Below are positions 55,523 to 64,000 of a stretch of 64,000 bases of DNA, piece after piece. The first letter of the stretch is position 1. Every line of letters begins with the position of its first letter. The translations under genes were made by a program, and so were the position numbers. Source of the DNA: Archangiaceae bacterium (GTDB taxonomy: Bacteria; Myxococcota; Myxococcia; Myxococcales; Myxococcaceae); NCBI GenBank assembly GCA_016714225.1, contig JADJNS010000018.1:1-64000 (forward strand). Reading direction: 5' to 3'. A model generated the notes under the pieces. It was not told the origin of the DNA. It made no database searches and saw only the letters and a program-made list of their open reading frames with translations.

Positions 55523-56572
55523 TCACTTCTTCTTCGCCGCCGCGCCCAGCGTCGGAATCGGCTCGCGGGGCGGCACGGCGACCGAGACCTCGACCAGCTC
55601 ACCTTTGCGCAGCACCCGGTAGTCGAGGGTGTCGCCGGCCTTCACGCCCGCCAGGTACGTGCCGATCTCCTCGGTCTTCCACGCGTCGAACGGCCCGACC
55701 TTGACGATGAGGTCGCCGCCCAGCCGCACCTTCGAGCCGCCCACGTCGGCGTCGACCACGCCGCCGCGCAGCCCCGCCTGCGCCGCCGGCGACCCCGACC
55801 GCACCTGCTCGACCAGAATCGCGCCGGGGTAGGGCCAGTTGAACAGCTCCATCACCGGCTGCGGCAAGATGCGCAGGCTCAAGCCCAGGTACGGCAGCGG
55901 CTTCTCGAACATGCGCCGCTTCACCACGTTCGAGGGAATCGCGAACCCCAGGCCCTCGCTGCCCCCCGACTTCGAGAAGATGAAGCTGGCGATGCCCACC
56001 ACCTCGCCGCGGTCGTTGAACAGCGGCCCGCCCGAGTTGCCCGGGTTCATCGCCGCGTCGGTCTGAATCACGTGCCCCGGCGTCAGCCCCTTCGCCGGCT
56101 CGTTGCGCACCGACGAGATGACCCCCGCCGACAGCGTGTGCGGAAAGTTCTGCGGAGTTCCCACCGCGAACACCAGCTGGCCGACCTTCAGCTTGTCCGA
56201 GTCGGCCAGCGGCGGGGCCACCACGCCCTTCGGCACCTTCTCGGCCTTGAGCAGCGCCAGGTCTTCGGTGCGCGACAGCGTCACCACGTGCGCCTCGGTC
56301 TTGCTGCCGTCCTTGTACTCGAGCTCGATCATCTCGGCCTGCTCGACCACGTGCGCCGCGGTCACCACGAAGCCGCCCTCGTGCAGCAGCACCCCCGAGC
56401 CCGTGCCCACCCCCACCTCGAGGCGAAACGCCGTCTCGTCGCCCTCCAGATGTCGCAGACCCACCCTCACCACCACCACCGCCGGGTCGACCTTCTCGAA
56501 CACCGCGTCGAGGCCCCTTCGCTCCTGGGCTACCGCCGGAACCGCCAGCAACAGAACGAACATCGCGCGCAT
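55523..56572 (-). CDS. HtrA/Do-like trypsin-family serine protease with PDZ domain
   Basis: 349 aa from ATG 56572, giving the signal peptide MRAMFVLLLAVPAVAQ. The catalytic triad is His74 (VTAAHVV), Asp104 (TEDLALL) and Ser180 (NPGNSGGPL). One C-terminal PDZ domain follows (about 235-330; YLGLSLRILPQ, GSPAAQAGLRGGV, GGDLIVKVGP). It should work in the periplasm on misfolded or regulatory substrates. It is divergent from the hybrid kinase gene at 56621 with only 48 bp between the starts, so the two may share a control region. Confidence 0.94.
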   Translation of the reverse strand: MRAMFVLLLAVPAVAQERRGLDAVFEKVDPAVVVVRVGLRHLEGDETAFRLEVGVGTGSGVLLHEGGFVVTAAHVVEQAEMIELEYKDGSKTEAHVVTLSRTEDLALLKAEKVPKGVVAPPLADSDKLKVGQLVFAVGTPQNFPHTLSAGVISSVRNEPAKGLTPGHVIQTDAAMNPGNSGGPLFNDRGEVVGIASFIFSKSGGSEGLGFAIPSNVVKRRMFEKPLPYLGLSLRILPQPVMELFNWPYPGAILVEQVRSGSPAAQAGLRGGVVDADVGGSKVRLGGDLIVKVGPFDAWKTEEIGTYLAGVKAGDTLDYRVLRKGELVEVSVAVPPREPIPTLGAAAKKK

Positions 56573-56620
56573 GCGTTCGACCGTACTACCTGCCATCTCC
56601 GCGTTATTGAACTCCCTGAA

Positions 56621-58660
56621 ATGCCCGACGACCTGGAGCAGGAGCAGCCGTCGCCCACGGCCCTCGCCAACGAGGTCAAGCGCCTGAGGGCGGCCCTCGA
56701 AGCACGCCCCGACGAGGCCTTCGACTCGGCACCGATCGGTTACTGCATTCTCGACGCGGCCGGCTACGTCACCCGCGTCAACCGCGCCGGCGCCGCGCTG
56801 CTCGGCTCGACCCGCGAGCGCCTGATGTTCCGCCACTTCGCCACCGTGCTCGGGCTCGAAGAGCGCCGCGCCTTTCTCGAGCACCTGCAGTCGACCCGCA
56901 ACCGCCGCGCCACCGCCGAGGTGCAGGTGCGCCGGCCCAACGCCGGCGGCACGGTGGTGCTGCAGCTGGTCTCCGAGCGCTACCCGCTGCCCGGCGCCGC
57001 CGAGCCCGGCTACCTCACCGCGCTCATCGACATCACCCGCACCAAAGAGCTCGAAGACCGGCTGCGCCACATCGCGCGCGCCGGCGAGCTGCTCGGCGCG
57101 CCCCTCGACCAGCCCGGCATGATCGCCGCCATCTCGCGCATCGTGGTGCCGCAGCTCGCCGACCTCTGCATCATCGACATGCGCGACGACCGCGGTGAGG
57201 TGCGCCGCGCCGACGTCGCCTTCGCCGACAGTCGCAAGCAGACGAACTTCGCCGAGCGCCTGCGCCAGGCGGCCGAGCGGCAGGGCTGGCAGACCCCGCA
57301 GTCGAAGGTGCTGCTGGGGGGTGCCCCGGTGCTGCTCGAAGACCTGCACGCCGACGTCGACGGCCTGGGCGACGTCTTCGCCGAGGCCGGCAGCCAGTCG
57401 ATGATGGTGGTGCCGCTCACCGCGCGCGAGCGCGTCATCGGCGCCGTCACCCTGGTCTCCGCCGGCTCGGGCAGGCGCTACACCGCGGCCGATCTCTCCT
57501 ACGCCCACGACCTCGCCCGCCGCGCCGCGGTCGCCCTCGACAACCTCGAGCTCGACCAGCGCGCCCGCCGCGCCGTCACCGAGCGCGACACCCTGCTGGC
57601 GATGGTCTCGCACGACCTGCGCACGCCGCTCTCGGTCATCTTCTTGAAGCTCGCCCAGCTGGCCAAGCGCTCTCCTCCCGACGAGCGCCGCGACTCGCGC
57701 CGCGCGCTCGACGGCATTCGCACCGCCGCCCAAGACATGAACCGCCTGGTGAGCGACCTGCTCGACATCGCCACCATCGACGCCGGCGATCTCACCGTGC
57801 ACAAAGAGAAGCACCCGCTGCGCGGCATCATCGACGAGGCGGTCGAGCGCATTCGCCCGCTCGCCGCTGCGCAGCAACAGCGCATCGAGGTGAACACCGA
57901 GCTGCCCGGCCCCAACGTCGAGGTCGATCGCGATCGCGTGCTGCAGGTGTTCTCGAACCTGCTCGGCAACGCGGTGCGGTACTGCCCCGAAGGCACCACG
58001 CTCTCGGTGCGGGTCGAGGTGCAGGGCACCCTGGCGCGCATTCAGGTCGCCGACGACGGCCCGGGCATCGCCGCGGCCGACCTGCCGCACCTCTTCGATC
58101 GCTTCTGGCAGCTCAAGAAGCGCACCCGCCAGGGCAGCGGCATGGGGCTCTCGATCGCCCGCGGCATCGTCGAGGCCCACGGAGGCCGCATCTGGGTCGA
58201 GAGCCTGCCCGGCGCCGGCACCCGCTTCTACTTCACGCTCCCGCTCGCCTCGTCGTCGCAGCGCACCGTGCTGGTGGTCGACGACGACCCCATCATGCGC
58301 GACACCCTCTGCGAGGCTCTGCGCCAAGAGGGGTACCACGTGTCGTCTGCCGCCAACGGCGCCGCCGCGCTCGAGTCACTGCGGCGGCGGCCCACCTCGG
58401 TGGTGCTGCTCGACCTGAGCATGCCCGTGATGGACGGGTGGGGCTTTCTCGACGAGCGCTTGCGCCACGGGCAGCTGCGCTCGCTTCCCGTAGTGGTCAT
58501 CTCGGGGCAGGCCGAAGACGAAGCGCGGCTGCGCGCCGCCCACGCCGACTGGGTGCCCAAGCCCCTGCACATCGACGAGCTCTTGCGCACCCTCGAACGC
58601 CCCCAGGGCGTCGCGAGCGCCGAGCTCCCCGCACCGCCGCCGTCACCGGTCACGCACTGA
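56621..58660 (+). CDS. Hybrid histidine kinase: PAS-GAF-HK-REC
   Basis: 679 aa from ATG 56621, cytoplasmic. Domains: PAS (about 35-145, SAPIGYCILDAAGYVTRVNRAG), GAF (about 165-310), HisKA with AMVSHDLRTPLSVI, HATPase (NLLGNAVRY, DDGPGIAA, GSGMGLSI), then a C-terminal receiver with VVDDDPIMRD, VLLDLSMPVMDG and Lys in WVPKPLH. The same PAS/GAF-HK-REC style recurs elsewhere in the window, consistent with family expansion. The protease gene opposite may be under related control. Confidence 0.93.
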   Translation: MPDDLEQEQPSPTALANEVKRLRAALEARPDEAFDSAPIGYCILDAAGYVTRVNRAGAALLGSTRERLMFRHFATVLGLEERRAFLEHLQSTRNRRATAEVQVRRPNAGGTVVLQLVSERYPLPGAAEPGYLTALIDITRTKELEDRLRHIARAGELLGAPLDQPGMIAAISRIVVPQLADLCIIDMRDDRGEVRRADVAFADSRKQTNFAERLRQAAERQGWQTPQSKVLLGGAPVLLEDLHADVDGLGDVFAEAGSQSMMVVPLTARERVIGAVTLVSAGSGRRYTAADLSYAHDLARRAAVALDNLELDQRARRAVTERDTLLAMVSHDLRTPLSVIFLKLAQLAKRSPPDERRDSRRALDGIRTAAQDMNRLVSDLLDIATIDAGDLTVHKEKHPLRGIIDEAVERIRPLAAAQQQRIEVNTELPGPNVEVDRDRVLQVFSNLLGNAVRYCPEGTTLSVRVEVQGTLARIQVADDGPGIAAADLPHLFDRFWQLKKRTRQGSGMGLSIARGIVEAHGGRIWVESLPGAGTRFYFTLPLASSSQRTVLVVDDDPIMRDTLCEALRQEGYHVSSAANGAAALESLRRRPTSVVLLDLSMPVMDGWGFLDERLRHGQLRSLPVVVISGQAEDEARLRAAHADWVPKPLHIDELLRTLERPQGVASAELPAPPPSPVTH

Positions 58661-58735
58661 CGAAACCGTTCAGGGTTCGACGTTGCTCACCCTGCTCGGT
58701 CTCGTCTGCTGCCAACCCCCCTCAAGCCAACCCCC

Positions 58736-61700
58736 TCAAGCATCGGGCGCCAGCCACAGCGACTCGTACCGAATCTGCGGCGGGGTGGGGTGAAAGCGCA
58801 GGCCCTGCACCGCCGGGGCGGCCGCGGCGTGAAAGCGCTCGTGGTACAGCGGCACCACCACGCAGTCTTCGCGCACCAGGTTCTCGGCCTTGCGGTACAG
58901 CGTCTGGCGGTGCCCGGGGTCGATGGCCACGCGCGCTTCGTCGGTGAGCCGATCGAACTCTTCGCTGTGGTAGCCGAACGCGTAGAAGGTCTGCGCCTTC
59001 GAGTTCAGCAGGAAGTGCAAGAAGTTGTCGGGGTCGGCGAAGTCGGCGATCCAGTTGCCGCGCACCACTGCCACGCGCCCCTCGCGCACCCGCTGCCAGT
59101 AGCCTTCTGCGTCGGCGGTCGGAACGTGCTCGAGCTCGACCAGGCGCGCGTCGAGCAACGGCTTGAACAGCACCGCGTCTTCGGCGCGCGTGTCGCGGTC
59201 GGGCGGGTAGTACAGCTGCAGCTTGAGGCGGGTCACCCCGGCCTCGCTCAGCAGCCGCCGCGACAGGTCGATGTCCGACCGCGGCTCGTGAATGCGGTCG
59301 ACCTCGAGCAGCGCCGGCGGAGTCAGCGAGCGCGCCACCCGCGCCCCGCGGTGAAAGCTCTCGACCAGCCCGCGCACGTCGAGCCCCGCCCGCACCGCGC
59401 GCCGAATGCGCACGTCGTCGAACGGCGCGTGCTTCACGTTGAACCCCAGAAACCACGTCGACGGAGAGTTGCCCGAGACCACCTGCGCCTCGGCCAGCGC
59501 GCCGCCCGCCTGCGCCACGTGCTCGGCGTGCAGGTACGAGACGATGTGCGCCTGCTTCGCCGCCAGCCGCTTCAGCGCGTCGGCGCGGTCGGCGCACATC
59601 AAGAGCTCGACCCGCGACAGCAGCGGCAGCCCGGTGCGGAAGTAGCTGGGGTTGCGCTCGAGCACGATGCGCCCGTCGACGCTCTCGCCCTGGCGGAAGG
59701 GGCCGGTGCCCACCAGCCGGCCGCCTTCTGAACGCCGCGCGATGCCCATCGAGGTCAGCGCCAGCAGGCGCAAGAAGTACGCGCGGGGCTCGGCGAGCCG
59801 AATCTCGAGGGTGTGCGGGTCGAGCACCTCGATGCCGCTCACGCTGCGCGAGAGCCCGTTCGCCCAGTCGGCCGCGCCCTCGACGTCCTTCAGCATGCCC
59901 TGGTCCGGAGAGCCGACCTTGGGGTCCATCAGCCGCTCGAAGTGCGCCTTCACGTGCGAAGCCTCGAGCGCCACGCCGTCGTGAAACTGCACCCCGCGCC
60001 GCAGCGAGAAGCGGTACCGCTTGGCGGTGGCGTCGGCCTCCCACTTCTCGGCCAGCCCCGGCACCAGCATGCCGTCTTCGAAGCGCAGCAGGGTGTCGTA
60101 GAGCGCCGCGCTCACCTCGGCGAACTGCAGGTCGATGGTGAACAGCGGGTCGAGGCCATGGGTGCGCGACACCACGTCGGGCTGGTGCACCGCCGCCACC
60201 AGCACTCCGCCGGGCACCGGCTGCGGCAGCTGAAAGCGGTAGACCTCGGCGTCGAGCGTCTCGCCCTCGTGCGAGAGCTGATCGACGGTGCGCGACAGCG
60301 CGTCGGCGATGCGAATGATGCGCAGCGCGTCTTCGCGCACCTCGGCCACCTCTTCGCCGATCGCCACGTCGCCCTTCTTCAGCGCGGTCTGCGCGGCCCG
60401 CAGCTCGTCGATCGCCGCGGTGAGCTTGAGCACCGAGTCCGACAGGTCTCTCCCCGTCTGCGCCTGCCCCTCGGCCCGCTGTGAGGCGCCGTGCGCGGTG
60501 CGCTGCATGTCTTGCGCCTGCCGCACCAGCTCGCGGCCCTCGTTCACCTCTTCGGTGGTGAGGCGGGTGACGTCTTGCAGCCGCTTGGCGACCTGCTTCG
60601 CCGAGTCGACCATCTGGGTGCCCTGCGCTTCGAGTCGCGCGGTCTCGGCCACCGTCGCTTCGATCGACGAGTGCGTACGCTGAATGATGGTGCGAATCGC
60701 CTTCAGCGCCGCCGCCGCGCGATCGCCCTGCTGCACGCCGGCCGCCGCCGCCTCGCGCCCCTCGGCCACCAGGTCCACGGCCGCCTGCACGCCGTCGCGC
60801 ACCTTCTTCACCAGCTGGAAGATTTCGCGGGTCGACCGCGCGGTGCGTTCTGACAGCCCGCGCACCTCGGTGGCCACCACCCCGAACGCCTTGCCGCTCT
60901 CGCCCGCCTGGTTCGCGATGATGGCCGCGTTGAGCGCGAGCAGGTTGGTCTGGTCGGCGATCTCCTGAATCACGTCGACCACCCGGCCGATCTCGAGGCT
61001 CTGGCTGCCCAGGCTGTTCACCAGCTCGGCCGAGCGCCGCACCGTCTCGTCGATGCGGTAGATGCCGCGCACGCTCAGCGTCACCAGGGTCTCGCCGTTC
61101 TCGGCGGTGGTCGTCACCTCGCGGGCCAGCGCTCCGGTCTCGTCGGCGCGGCGCCGCACCGAGTCGATGCCGCCCTCGACCGCCTGCACGTACTCTTCGG
61201 CGTCTTGCGCGAACTTGAGCAGCGCGTCGTTCGCGCCGGCCACCTGCACCGCGCGGTTGGTCATCGCCTCGGCGCGCACCGACGTCTTGCCCGCCGAGTC
61301 GACCAGCGAGCCCAGCGCCTGCGCCAGGTGCTCGACCCGCTCGGTCATCTCCGACAGCACGGTGGTGGTGTCGCGGGCGAAGGTCTCGAGCTGGCCGATG
61401 CGCTTGCCCGAGCCGTCGAGGCTGTGGCCCATCGAGTCGACCGCGGTGCGGCTGCGGTCGACCGCCGAGCCCTGGCGGCGCGCCGCGTCGAGCAGCGCGG
61501 TGGCCAGCTCGGCCAGCTCTTCACGGGTGCCGTGCAGGGTCTCGGTGCCGCGCTGCACGTTGGCCAGCGCGCGGCGCAGCGAGAGCGAGAGGCGGTGAAG
61601 CTCGGGCTCGTCTTCCAGCTTGCCGTCGGCGCTGGGGGTGAGGTTGCCGGTGGCGAGCTTCTCGAGCAGGCGGTTGCGGCGGTCGCGCTCGCGCTGAATC

Positions 61701-61882
61701 CACTGAAAGAACGTCAGCCAGCCCACCACGCTGAAGCCGAGCGTGCAGGTGATGAGCAGCACCATCCACGCGCCGAACGACGAGGGGTGCCCGGTGAGCG
61801 AGAGCGAGATGAGCCCGCAGAAGATTGCGGTGCTCAGACCGCCGGCCAGACCGAAGCCGATGAGGTACCGCCGGTTGCCCAT
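58736..61882 (-). CDS. Chemoreceptor signalling domain fused to a family-5 solute-binding domain
   Basis: 1048 aa from ATG 61882 (MGNRRYLIGFG); an upstream TTG at 61924 is less likely. Two close membrane helices (about 8-30 and 38-62) leave almost no periplasmic loop. A HAMP-like linker and a long helical methyl-accepting domain follow, with the hairpin tip IADQTNLLALNAAIIANQAGESGKAFGVVATEVRGLSERT. From about 545 to the end is a complete SBP_bac_5 domain (LYDTLLRFEDG, LVPGLAEKWEADATAKRYRFSL, RGVQFHDG, FNVKHAPFDDVRIRRAV, NWIADFADPDNF). With the tip inside the cell, the binding domain must be cytoplasmic as well, as in the regulator SgrR. The tip has I and N where most receptors have E and R (NAAVEAARAGE). 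Confidence 0.9.
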   Translation of the reverse strand: MGNRRYLIGFGLAGGLSTAIFCGLISLSLTGHPSSFGAWMVLLITCTLGFSVVGWLTFFQWIQRERDRRNRLLEKLATGNLTPSADGKLEDEPELHRLSLSLRRALANVQRGTETLHGTREELAELATALLDAARRQGSAVDRSRTAVDSMGHSLDGSGKRIGQLETFARDTTTVLSEMTERVEHLAQALGSLVDSAGKTSVRAEAMTNRAVQVAGANDALLKFAQDAEEYVQAVEGGIDSVRRRADETGALAREVTTTAENGETLVTLSVRGIYRIDETVRRSAELVNSLGSQSLEIGRVVDVIQEIADQTNLLALNAAIIANQAGESGKAFGVVATEVRGLSERTARSTREIFQLVKKVRDGVQAAVDLVAEGREAAAAGVQQGDRAAAALKAIRTIIQRTHSSIEATVAETARLEAQGTQMVDSAKQVAKRLQDVTRLTTEEVNEGRELVRQAQDMQRTAHGASQRAEGQAQTGRDLSDSVLKLTAAIDELRAAQTALKKGDVAIGEEVAEVREDALRIIRIADALSRTVDQLSHEGETLDAEVYRFQLPQPVPGGVLVAAVHQPDVVSRTHGLDPLFTIDLQFAEVSAALYDTLLRFEDGMLVPGLAEKWEADATAKRYRFSLRRGVQFHDGVALEASHVKAHFERLMDPKVGSPDQGMLKDVEGAADWANGLSRSVSGIEVLDPHTLEIRLAEPRAYFLRLLALTSMGIARRSEGGRLVGTGPFRQGESVDGRIVLERNPSYFRTGLPLLSRVELLMCADRADALKRLAAKQAHIVSYLHAEHVAQAGGALAEAQVVSGNSPSTWFLGFNVKHAPFDDVRIRRAVRAGLDVRGLVESFHRGARVARSLTPPALLEVDRIHEPRSDIDLSRRLLSEAGVTRLKLQLYYPPDRDTRAEDAVLFKPLLDARLVELEHVPTADAEGYWQRVREGRVAVVRGNWIADFADPDNFLHFLLNSKAQTFYAFGYHSEEFDRLTDEARVAIDPGHRQTLYRKAENLVREDCVVVPLYHERFHAAAAPAVQGLRFHPTPPQIRYESLWLAPDA

Positions 61883-61930
61883 CGAGTGGCTGACCGTAGC
61901 CGACCGGCTGGCCACACTCGACAAATCGGC

Positions 61931-62503
61931 TCAGTCGGCGACCGGCCCGCGCGCGGGCTCACCGGGCTTCCCGCTCAGCCAGGCCTCGCGCTTGAACCAC
62001 TCGACCGTGCGCGCACCGGGTATCGCGCGCAGCTCGGCGTCGAGCGCGACCAGCAGGTTCCGCGCGCCGGGCTCGTCGGGCACCGGTCGGTCGCCCCCGC
62101 TGGTGAGGCTCGCCACCCACCCCGAGCCGTCGTCGAGCGAGCCGAAGCACAGGTGGTAGCGCCCCGCGGTCGCCAGCAGGCCCCAGTCTTCTTGCGTGGC
62201 CGCGCCCAGCTCGATGCCCCGTTGGCGCAGCCGCTTGAGCAGCGCAGCAAAGCGCGCGCCCGCCGCCGACTGGTCGGCACCCGACAGCTGCTGCCACGGG
62301 CCTGACGGCGCGAGGTCGACGTGCGCGTAGGTTCTCAGCGCCGGCGCGTCGGGTCGAGGCTCCGGCGCGGCGGCGCGCGGGCGCGATGACGAGGTGAGCA
62401 AGACGAACGCGATGAGCCCCAGACCGAGGAGCACGAGCAGGGCTGCCAGCACTGCGCTTCGTTCTAGCAAAGGCGTGCGCGAAGCCGCGAAGGGCGACAA
62501 CAT
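61931..62503 (-). CDS. Single-helix membrane protein, unknown
   Basis: 190 aa from ATG 62503; GTG 62452 is a second option, and the first start leaves only 9 bp to the divergent gene. One N-terminal membrane helix (AVLAALLVLLGLGLIAFVLL) is followed by a Pro/Arg linker and a soluble domain (FAALLKRLRQRGIELGAATQEDWGLL, RYHLCFGSLDDGSGW) that probably lies in the periplasm. No family was recognised. It sits 48 bp upstream of, and on the same strand as, the chemoreceptor fusion, so it may be co-transcribed and work with it. Confidence 0.6.
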   Translation of the reverse strand: MLSPFAASRTPLLERSAVLAALLVLLGLGLIAFVLLTSSSRPRAAAPEPRPDAPALRTYAHVDLAPSGPWQQLSGADQSAAGARFAALLKRLRQRGIELGAATQEDWGLLATAGRYHLCFGSLDDGSGWVASLTSGGDRPVPDEPGARNLLVALDAELRAIPGARTVEWFKREAWLSGKPGEPARGPVAD

Positions 62504-62512
62504 GCCCGGCAG

Positions 62513-63349
62513 ATGGTCTCGACCCTCGCGGCGCTGGCGGTGCTCGCCCAGACCCGCTACCAGTTCGAGCTCGACGGGGCGCCGGTCGGCGCGGTCGAGC
62601 TCTCGCGCAAGGCAGGCCGCTACACCTACCGGTCGACGCACGTGTACCGGCGCAGCCGCGCCGAGCGGGTCGACACCTTCGACCTGGGAGACCCGAAGCA
62701 GCCGGTGCCCGAGGGCTACTGGCTGTGGCGCAAGCCGAAGGCCGGCTGCGTCGAGGGCGTCGCCGAGCTGACGCGGGTGCGCGAGCCGCTGTGCGCCGAG
62801 GCGGTCGAGAAGTACGAGGTGCGGGGCACGGTGCGCGGGGCGCCGTTCACCGCCCGGTACGACCTCGAGGGCGAGCTGCTCGAGCTCGTGGTGGGCAAGA
62901 GCCGGTTCGTTCGCAACGGCACCGCGGGCGAGAAGCCGCCGCCCTACGCCAAGGGGTTCGCCATCGCGGGGCGGGGCAAGCAGCTCGCGCTCGAGCCTGA
63001 GGTTCAAGGCGCGCGCTGGCCGGCCGACGAGCCGAGCGGCACGCGCTCGGCACCGGTCGCCTACGCCGACTCGTGCCTCGAGCTGGCGACTGCGTACGTG
63101 GCGGCAAACCCCGGCGCGCGGCTCGCCCTCGGGGTGGTGGTCGAGAAGGGCAGGGCGTACCCCCATGCCTGGGCGGTCACCGCGAGCGGAGCAGACGTCG
63201 ACCCGTCGGCGAAGGCGGCCGCCTTCGCGCGCGCCAACACGGCGTACCTCGAGCTGCCCCCCGCCGAGGCGGGCCGCCTCTACCTCGAGCTGTTGGAAGG
63301 CCGCCGCAAGCTGGTGTGGCGCTCAGAGGTCGGGCCTGGTTCACCCTGA
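62513..63349 (+). CDS. Exported transglutaminase-like protein
   Basis: 278 aa. Short signal peptide (MVSTLAALAVLAQT). The C-terminal half shows the order Cys-His-Asp of the transglutaminase-like superfamily: YADSCLELATAYVAANPGAR, then RAYPHAWAV, then DVDPSAKA. Many bacterial members are thiol hydrolases or peptidases rather than crosslinkers. The N-terminal half is beta-rich and Arg-rich (YTYRSTHVYRRSR). The catalytic assignment is tentative because the flanking residues differ from the usual (A/G)-x-C-x-x-x-A and G-H-x-W patterns. Confidence 0.65.
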   Translation: MVSTLAALAVLAQTRYQFELDGAPVGAVELSRKAGRYTYRSTHVYRRSRAERVDTFDLGDPKQPVPEGYWLWRKPKAGCVEGVAELTRVREPLCAEAVEKYEVRGTVRGAPFTARYDLEGELLELVVGKSRFVRNGTAGEKPPPYAKGFAIAGRGKQLALEPEVQGARWPADEPSGTRSAPVAYADSCLELATAYVAANPGARLALGVVVEKGRAYPHAWAVTASGADVDPSAKAAAFARANTAYLELPPAEAGRLYLELLEGRRKLVWRSEVGPGSP

Positions 63350-63383
63350 CCCTGATCCGCAGAAGTCCATGCGGGGCCTCTCA

Positions 63384-64000
63384 TCATTTCTGCCATTCGG
63401 TGGGGTACCGGTATTCGCCCCAGTGTATGTCGGTACCCACGCCCCTGTTCGAGCCTTGGCCCTCCATGTTGCCGGGGTACCGGCGACTGTCTTTGAAGGC
63501 GCCCGAGGCATCGAAGAAGATCGATGTCGACGATTGCCACGTGATGCTGATTCGATACGACTCGCGCTGGCCGAGCGAAGTGAGCCAGGCCAGACGGTCA
63601 CCCCAGCTGTCTTCGCCGCCTGCACCCGGGTCAATGATGTCGTTCCAGACGAACAGAAGGCGCGCAGCCACCACGAATCCACGCTGGGTGGGCGTCACGG
63701 TGTAGACGCCGCGCATGTCGAAGCCACCGACGTCCTCGTTGGTCCCGTGCAGGTACCCGTAGCCACTCGGCGTTGCAGATTCGACACCGGTGCTTACGCC
63801 GCCTTCGACATGACGAGAGAACAGGTAGGTGCGGGGTTGGCCCTTGTTCACCGCAGGCTGAACTTCGGCCAGGAGCTCGGCGAAGATCTGGTGCTGAAGC
63901 TCTCTGCAGTCCCTCATGTAGTCCTCCCAGTCCCCTTTGCCGGTGATGTGCCAGTCACCGTCCCCGTTCAAATATCTGAGCAAGATGGCGCGACCGAACC
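63384..64000 (-). CDS. C-terminal part of an unknown protein (runs off the window)
   Basis: The frame is open to the window edge and stops at 63384. The visible 204 or so residues read ILLRYLNGDGDWHITG, QPRTYLFSRHVEGG, MRGVYTVTPTQRGFVV, RLLFVWNDIIDPGAGG and TSLGQRESYRISITWQSS, ending HWGEYRYPTEWQK. Trp/Gly/Arg-rich with little Ala, unlike most neighbours. The N-terminal part is outside the window, so signal or domain context is missing. A toxin-like or RHS-type C-terminal domain crossed my mind but no motif supports it. Confidence 0.6.
   Translation of the reverse strand, partial: FGRAILLRYLNGDGDWHITGKGDWEDYMRDCRELQHQIFAELLAEVQPAVNKGQPRTYLFSRHVEGGVSTGVESATPSGYGYLHGTNEDVGGFDMRGVYTVTPTQRGFVVAARLLFVWNDIIDPGAGGEDSWGDRLAWLTSLGQRESYRISITWQSSTSIFFDASGAFKDSRRYPGNMEGQGSNRGVGTDIHWGEYRYPTEWQK

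Noticed and set aside
63384..64000. Colicin M-like or RHS toxin domain in the edge gene
   Set aside because: The residues expected for colicin M (D-x-Y-D-W-x-x-x-R with His/Lys) are not in order, and no RHS/YD repeats are visible in the part available.

Overview
The window is high-GC bacterial DNA from what looks like a myxobacterium or close relative (Myxococcota). The grounds are the strong G/C bias at third codon positions, four large hybrid histidine kinases, a CHASE2-cyclase-PilZ protein, large lipoproteins with DDDCDG (MopE-type) motifs, an ECF sigma/anti-sigma pair, and many GTG or TTG starts. No rRNA, tRNA or CRISPR was seen. The assignment is an inference from gene content.

Layout. 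1-8.2 kb: end of an unknown gene, a 2OG-Fe(II) oxygenase-like gene, and two tandem Cys-rich/Gly-rich lipoprotein genes joined by a TGATG overlap. 8.3-18.4 kb: housekeeping-type genes (AI-2E family permease, Nudix hydrolase, TspO, quinone oxidoreductase, rpoZ) around three tandem copies of an unknown helical-repeat gene; two copies carry a single-base frameshift. 18.5-35.1 kb: a 1246-aa hybrid kinase; an overlapping three-gene operon (AlkB-like hydroxylase, sterol-desaturase-family protein, FkbM methyltransferase); a methyltransferase with a decayed partial copy; then a two-gene signalling operon whose second gene encodes a 2111-aa kinase with eleven 92-aa HAMP-type repeats. 35.2-44.9 kb: a lipoprotein, the CHASE2-cyclase-PilZ protein, a sigma/anti-sigma/S41 protease operon, an LCMT-type methyltransferase and a LETM1-like protein.

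44.9-53.8 kb is an accessory region. It starts with a decayed 3.37-kb transposon carrying two different DDE transposases plus a small HTH protein, with matching TGT...ACA ends and a 34-A homopolymer inside. Next come two lower-GC lipoprotein-like genes. Then comes an IS66-family element with 18-bp terminal repeats and a perfect 8-bp target duplication. Removing the IS66 element and one duplication restores one reading frame, a 344-aa protein resembling the RelA/SpoT nucleotidyltransferase fold.

53.8-64 kb: a putative zincin, a GFA-family protein, an HtrA-like protease, a PAS-GAF hybrid kinase, a chemoreceptor signalling domain fused to a family-5 solute-binding domain on what should be the cytoplasmic side, a one-helix membrane protein, a transglutaminase-like exported protein and a partial gene at the edge.

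Most promising for follow-up: the chemoreceptor/solute-binding fusion, the two-transposase element, the IS66-split RelA/SpoT-like gene, the 11-repeat HAMP kinase, the tandem helical-repeat family, and the AlkB/sterol-desaturase/FkbM operon. Every clear frameshift found in the window lies in sequence that is repeated (insertion elements, tandem paralogues), so local assembly or base-calling error must be excluded before calling those genes dead.
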